Shown: positions 6,212 to 9,638 of the stretch, one piece after another
Layout of the letters: each line of letters begins with the position of its first letter
How positions within the stretch are numbered: position 1 is the first letter of the stretch
Program-made: the position numbers and the translations under genes
DNA from: Candidatus Aenigmatarchaeota archaeon
GTDB taxonomy: Archaea; Aenigmatarchaeota; Aenigmatarchaeia; Aenigmatarchaeales; Aenigmatarchaeaceae
Length of the DNA: 9,638 bases
Assembly: GCA_028715225.1 (NCBI GenBank)
Contig: JAQUSH010000021.1
Coordinates: 1-9,638 of the forward strand
Direction of reading: 5' to 3'
The notes under the pieces: generated by a model
Seen by the model: the letters and a program-made list of their open reading frames with translations, nothing else
Databases searched by the model: none
Told to the model about the DNA's origin: nothing

Positions 6212-7159
6212 ATGGACCTGAAAAAATTAAAGATGAATTTTGAGGCAAAGAAATTGCCTCCAATAATAGCTTCAGCAATGGTATTCATCGGAATAATTGT
6301 TTTCTGGGGAAATGCTGCGATGATTGGAAACTTCATACTTTTGGCTCTGATGATCGGAGTTATTCCATATATCTTGATATCATATTTCGAGTATCAAAAA
6401 ATCAGAGTAATAGAAGATCAGATGCCAGTATTCCTTTTAGATTTAGCTGAAACACAAAAAGCTGGAATGGGTCTTCCTGATGCACTTAAGACAGTATCTA
6501 AAACTGATTACGGAAAATTAACTGATGAGATAAAGAAGATGAATGATCAATTATCTTGGGGAATACCTCTTCAGGAAGTATTAGGTAGATTTGCATACAG
6601 AATGAGAAAATCAGGAACAGTATCCAGAGTCATACGTGTAATAAATGAAGCATACTCTTCAGGTGGTGACGTAGTAAGAACAATGGAAGCAATATCCAGT
6701 GACATAACAACAATCAAGGAAGCTGAGAAGCAAAGACAGAGCATGATGTTCCAGCACGTATTGGTCATGTATGCAATATATTTCATATTTATCGGAATAA
6801 TAGTCGGACTTTCAAAAACACTTATACCTATGCTTGAGATGAATACGGAAGCAGCTGCAATGGGTGGAATATTAACTTTCCAGGATCCTTGCTTAGCGTG
6901 CGTCGGCTCAAATCATATTTACTGTATATCTTGCGCAACATACGGATTCACCTGCCAGATGTTTAATTTAGGAGGCGGTGCATCATGCTATTACAACTCG
7001 TTATTCTTACTTATGGCTGTCATACAAGGTATATTTGCAGGATTAGTTGCCGGACAGATCGGTGAGAATTCAATTGTTGCTGGTTTCAAGCACAGTCTTA
7101 TAATGACCTTCTCAGGATTCGGAATACTGATGATACTGTTCCAGACAGGGCTGATATAA
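6212..7159 (+). CDS. TadC/ArlJ-type pilus platform protein 2 with six-cysteine outer loop
   Basis: This is the second platform protein, 315 residues. Helices lie at about 17-34 and 39-58. The cytoplasmic T2SSF domain spans about 65-178 (LDLAETQKAGMGLPDALKTV, SSGGDVVRTM). Further helices lie at about 180-203, 263-282 and 295-313, with GQIGENSIVAGFKHSLIM linking the last two. With a cytoplasmic N-terminus and a cytoplasmic T2SSF domain, the loop at 204-262 faces outward. It holds six cysteines (227, 230, 238, 241, 248, 259), two of the pairs being CxxC. This loop is unusual compared with the first platform protein, which has none. GTGAT at 6204-6208 may serve as a weak ribosome site. The stop at 7157-7159 abuts the next start without a gap. 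Confidence 0.9.
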   Translation: MDLKKLKMNFEAKKLPPIIASAMVFIGIIVFWGNAAMIGNFILLALMIGVIPYILISYFEYQKIRVIEDQMPVFLLDLAETQKAGMGLPDALKTVSKTDYGKLTDEIKKMNDQLSWGIPLQEVLGRFAYRMRKSGTVSRVIRVINEAYSSGGDVVRTMEAISSDITTIKEAEKQRQSMMFQHVLVMYAIYFIFIGIIVGLSKTLIPMLEMNTEAAAMGGILTFQDPCLACVGSNHIYCISCATYGFTCQMFNLGGGASCYYNSLFLLMAVIQGIFAGLVAGQIGENSIVAGFKHSLIMTFSGFGILMILFQTGLI

Positions 7160-7585
7160 ATGAAAGGTCAAGTTAAAATAGAATTCATACTTGGAGTAGT
7201 TGTATTTGCAATAATAATATTCTATATCGGTTCTCAGATAGGAACTGCTTTTCTTACAGTAAACACAGATTCAAGATTAGATATGTTAAAATCCAAATCA
7301 ATAACTATTCTAGATATAATAACTAAAAATTCAACAATCGGTCTTGCACTGACACCAAATGTTCTTGATGAAAGCAAGATACAAGACTGGAACAATAATA
7401 AAGTCAACAACATGTGTCCTGACTTAAACATCTTTAACCTAGACGGTTACAGATTGATAATTAACAAAGGTGACACTGAAGTTCTGTTCTGCGGTTATGT
7501 TGGAGTATCAAGGATCAGAACAAATGTAGTCAGATATGTCAAGATCGGAGATGAATACGGAGATGTGACACTGGAGATGTGGTAA
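7160..7585 (+). CDS. Class III signal peptide (prepilin-like) protein, MKG-Q type
   Basis: This is a minor-pilin candidate of 141 residues. MKG is followed by QVKIEFILGVVVFAIIIFYIG, with Gln at predicted +1 and Glu at +5. That Glu position is the classic type IV pilin one, making this the most canonical signal in the set. The helix spans about 8-26. The head has two cysteines (Cys86 in NNMCPDL and Cys111 in VLFCGYV), a possible disulfide, and ends in a beta-rich part (RTNVVRYVKIGDEYGDVTLEMW). It starts at the base right after the platform gene's stop and ends one base before the large pilin gene. It is therefore co-expressed with the engine and is a likely partner of the next product. Confidence 0.8.
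   Translation: MKGQVKIEFILGVVVFAIIIFYIGSQIGTAFLTVNTDSRLDMLKSKSITILDIITKNSTIGLALTPNVLDESKIQDWNNNKVNNMCPDLNIFNLDGYRLIINKGDTEVLFCGYVGVSRIRTNVVRYVKIGDEYGDVTLEMW
7573..7576 (+). promoter_or_regulatory. Possible ribosome binding site for large prepilin-like protein
   Basis: GGAG lies ten bases before the ATG at 7587, inside the end of the preceding gene. This is an acceptable though slightly long spacing. Confidence 0.35.
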
Positions 7586-7586
7586 C

Positions 7587-8693
7587 ATGAAAGGATTCTT
7601 ATATCTTGTTGAGATTGTTGTTGCTGGTGTATTGATTGCTATAATATTTGGAGGATTCTTTGCTGCACAGAATGCCAAGTCAGATTGGGGAAGAGCAGAT
7701 CTTATTGCATTAGGAAACAATATTTTTGACACGCTTGGAAATGATGCAACAAATGTTTTGAGCAATGAAAACACATTTGATGTCATAGACAGTCTGAAAC
7801 CTGTAAATGTGCAATATACTATAAGATTTACAGGAATACCTAAGAGCGAGATAAATGTTGGAACAAATGACGACTATGTCGGACCTCTACTGACTGATGC
7901 TTATGTAAACGGCAGATACATCAAATTCAATGTAAAAAAATTCGGAACTGGAGATTCGTTAGATAATTATGATATTATTGTAACTCATGATTTTGATTAC
8001 ACTGATTCAAGAATAATAAATTATGTTGAAACTAAGAAGGTAGTTGGCATAGGTGGCGGAACTAGCTTGAATTCTTTCTTTGGTTTGCAGTCTGCAAGCG
8101 GAAAATCTGAATCTACATTTTATGTTTACAACGACATTACAAAGTATTTTTCAGGAATTGGATTCATAGTCGATACTCCGATTCCAGCTGATCAGTATGG
8201 AAACAAAAAAGGATATGTCAAGTTTTTAGACAACACCAAAACAATCATAATAAGCTCTAACATGGCATGCATTGGTGATTCATGCACACCATCTACTCCA
8301 GAAGGAGGATTCATGACAACACAAGGAGTAAAGATTCTTGTTAAAAAAATAGACTATGCAAATAATAAAGTCTACTTAGGTGCTGTCACTAATAATTATA
8401 AATTCAAAGCATTCATAGATATAGATAAAGTAGGAAGCACCGATACGGTAACTATACTAGGTGATTCGACATTTTCTACAATGACACAAAATGGAAATGC
8501 AATCTGGATTTCTGATTTTGACGACGGAGAAGATTACAAAACACTGGTAAAATCAGCTGTTGCTAGTTCTGTAACTGACTGGTATATGGGAGAAAAAGGA
8601 GCTGAAACAGTGGAAGTACCAAGGTTTATACCTTTATGCTGCGATATACCAGAGACAGCTAAGATGTCATTTGTAATGTGGTATGTGTATTGA
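7587..8693 (+). CDS. Large prepilin-like protein with possible amidotransferase-like (GATase1) fold, candidate tip subunit
   Basis: This 368-residue protein begins MKGFLYLVEIVVAGVLIAIIFGGFF: the shared MKG leader, then a Glu at predicted +6 and a hydrophobic helix (about 8-27). It is more than twice the size of the other pilins, as tip adhesins or capping subunits often are. In the head, NYDIIVTHDFDYTDSRIINYV (about 127-147), GIGGGTSLNSFFGL (154-167) and NAIWISDFDDGEDYKTLVKSAV (304-325) follow the strand-helix layout of class I glutamine-amidotransferase-like folds. I see no clear catalytic Cys nucleophile elbow, so a binding role is more likely. Four cysteines (228, 233, 351, 352) could form disulfides. 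It sits one base after one gene and one base before NMD3. The fold is an eye-level inference. Confidence 0.78.
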   Translation: MKGFLYLVEIVVAGVLIAIIFGGFFAAQNAKSDWGRADLIALGNNIFDTLGNDATNVLSNENTFDVIDSLKPVNVQYTIRFTGIPKSEINVGTNDDYVGPLLTDAYVNGRYIKFNVKKFGTGDSLDNYDIIVTHDFDYTDSRIINYVETKKVVGIGGGTSLNSFFGLQSASGKSESTFYVYNDITKYFSGIGFIVDTPIPADQYGNKKGYVKFLDNTKTIIISSNMACIGDSCTPSTPEGGFMTTQGVKILVKKIDYANNKVYLGAVTNNYKFKAFIDIDKVGSTDTVTILGDSTFSTMTQNGNAIWISDFDDGEDYKTLVKSAVASSVTDWYMGEKGAETVEVPRFIPLCCDIPETAKMSFVMWYVY

Positions 8694-8694
8694 T

Positions 8695-9336
8695 ATGAAA
8701 AAGTTTTGCTTTGTTTGTGGCAAGGAAGATAGTAAGCTTAAAGATGGTATGTGCAGCGAATGCTATGACAAACGTGTGAAACTCATAGAAGTTCCGAAGA
8801 GCATAAACGTATCAGTTTGCAGTAAATGTGGCTATTATCTGTTCAAGGGAGACTGGAAAGACACTGGAATAAAAAATGTCATACTTAATGATGTAAAACT
8901 CCTGCAAAAAGGAGCTGACGTTTCTATTAAAGATATTGGAAATAACAACTATGAGATATCTGCTCACAAAAAGAAAGATGAAAAGCATATTGTTAGGATA
9001 GTTCTGAAAAAGATGATATGCCCGATATGCGCCAGAAAACTTTGTGATTATTTTGAAGCTGTTCTTCAGATAAGAGGAAATTATGACGATAAGAAACTTG
9101 ATTTTATTGAAGACACTTTGTTTAGGATAAACAAAAAAGACAGAAGAGCTTTCTATACCTATGAAGAGGTAGATGGTGGAATTGATATAAAATTAGGAAA
9201 TAAGAAAGCTGCTGCTCAGGTTGCCGAGTTGTGCAAAAAGAAATTTGACTGTTCTATCAAGAAAGCATATCAGCTTAATACAATGAAAGACGGGCAGAAT
9301 GTTTACAGAAATTATATATGTGTGAGATTTAACTAG
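8695..9336 (+). CDS. nmd3: NMD3-family zinc-binding protein
   Basis: This is an archaeal homologue of NMD3, which in eukaryotes is the 60S ribosomal subunit export adaptor. In archaea it is presumed to act on the large ribosomal subunit in the cytoplasm. Its 213 residues carry N-terminal zinc-ligand pairs: Cys5/Cys8 (FCFVCGKE), Cys20/Cys23 (MCSECYDKR), Cys42/Cys45 (VCSKCGYY) and Cys109/Cys112 (ICPICAR). These are followed by YFEAVLQIRG (119-128), a hallmark of the family. The ATG at 8695 is chosen over the in-frame ATG at 8683, because that one lies inside the preceding gene and the protein naturally begins MKKFCFVCG. It starts one base after the large pilin stop, so it is probably co-transcribed with the pilus genes although functionally unrelated. 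Confidence 0.88.
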   Translation: MKKFCFVCGKEDSKLKDGMCSECYDKRVKLIEVPKSINVSVCSKCGYYLFKGDWKDTGIKNVILNDVKLLQKGADVSIKDIGNNNYEISAHKKKDEKHIVRIVLKKMICPICARKLCDYFEAVLQIRGNYDDKKLDFIEDTLFRINKKDRRAFYTYEEVDGGIDIKLGNKKAAAQVAELCKKKFDCSIKKAYQLNTMKDGQNVYRNYICVRFN

Positions 9337-9638
9337 TCAAACCAAAAAATCCATTCTGGAAATCTATTTGAAAATCACCGATATAGCTGCCGGAAGGTAT
9401 AACTCCTATTACTGGTGTAAGGTATTGGAAATTTAAATTTGTTGGGTCTGCTAAGTTGAATACTGGCAGTACGTCTATGTAGACTATTTCGTATCCAAAC
9501 ATGTTTGCAAGCATTGGGTATAATGCTGCTTCGTATAGCATGTCTACTGGGCTTATTATTGATATTAACGGCAGTCTTAATCCACGAATTGTTGATGTCC
9601 AGAATATTTGCTGCGCTAAATCGTATGCTGACTGATAA
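9329..9638 (-). CDS. Unknown protein, C-terminal part, 5' end beyond window edge
   Basis: A minus-strand frame is open from the right window edge to TAA at 9331-9329, giving about 103 residues. I do not recognise it. The visible part reads YQSAYDLAQQIFWTSTIRGL, then hydrophobic and aromatic sequence (LPLISIISPVDML, LYPMLANMFGYEIVYIDVLPVF), and ends FQIDFQNGFFGLTS. It has no charged or cysteine motif. The in-frame Met at 9541 is not a likely start, because coding-like sequence continues upstream of it to the edge. The gene converges on NMD3 and their ends overlap by 8 bases. No competing plus-strand reading frame of any size is seen over this stretch. Confidence 0.6.
   Translation of the reverse strand, partial: YQSAYDLAQQIFWTSTIRGLRLPLISIISPVDMLYEAALYPMLANMFGYEIVYIDVLPVFNLADPTNLNFQYLTPVIGVIPSGSYIGDFQIDFQNGFFGLTS

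Noticed and set aside
3613..7159. Assignment as an archaellum (motility) operon
   Set aside because: The ATPase and platform family would allow it, but no ArlH, ArlF or ArlG gene is adjacent and the platform is split in two, which fits a non-motile pilus better.
8683..8694. In-frame ATG at 8683 for NMD3
   Set aside because: It lies inside the preceding gene and adds only MCID. The ATG at 8695 gives the expected MKKFCFVCG start directly after the previous stop.
1..9638. CRISPR array, insertion sequence, tRNA or rRNA
   Set aside because: No spaced direct repeats, terminal inverted repeats, transposase or tRNA/rRNA-like stretch were seen. Genes fill nearly all of the window.

Overview
The window is AT-rich archaeal DNA carrying a compact type IV pilus (archaellum/pilus family) locus. 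It is flanked by a thermosome gene on the left and an NMD3-family gene on the right. Archaeal origin is supported by the thermosome C-terminus, the very short class III (prepilin) signal sequences, TATA boxes placed for leaderless mRNAs, the ArlI/archaeal-PilB-type ATPase and NMD3. The low GC, small genes and tight overlaps suggest a small-genome lineage such as a DPANN archaeon, but that placement is an inference.

Layout. Positions 1-458 hold the 3' end of a thermosome subunit. Positions 502-939 and 1003-1482 hold two paralogous major-pilin-like genes, each with its own TATA box, separated by a T-rich terminator-like tract. From 1522 comes a three-gene overlapping cassette: a soluble coiled-coil protein, a two-helix membrane protein and a third pilin (1522-2641). 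Two further MKG-Q prepilins follow (2667-3167 and 3200-3616). The engine comes next: the assembly ATPase (3613-5319) and two TadC/ArlJ-type platform proteins (5332-6207 and 6212-7159). Two more prepilin-like genes (7160-7585 and the large 7587-8693) sit directly against them, and NMD3 (8695-9336) is one base further on. A convergent minus-strand gene of unknown function enters from the right edge and ends at 9329, overlapping the NMD3 stop by 8 bases. No gap between genes exceeds about 65 bases.

How it works together (inference from the families). Prepilins are inserted with a cytoplasmic M-K-G leader, cleaved after the glycine by a prepilin peptidase not encoded here, and extracted into a filament by the ATPase acting through the two platform proteins. 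The two abundant-looking pilins on separate promoters are candidate shaft subunits. The MKG-Q proteins and the 368-residue MKGF protein are candidate minor or tip subunits. No ArlH, ArlF/ArlG or chemotaxis gene is present, which favours an adhesion or secretion pilus over an archaellum.

Most notable are seven prepilin-like genes sharing an identical MKG leader, an unrecognised coiled-coil plus two-helix membrane pair inside the pilin cluster, a six-cysteine loop on the outer face of one platform protein, a possible amidotransferase-like fold in the largest pilin, and a 13-base promoter element repeated exactly 31 bases before two start codons.
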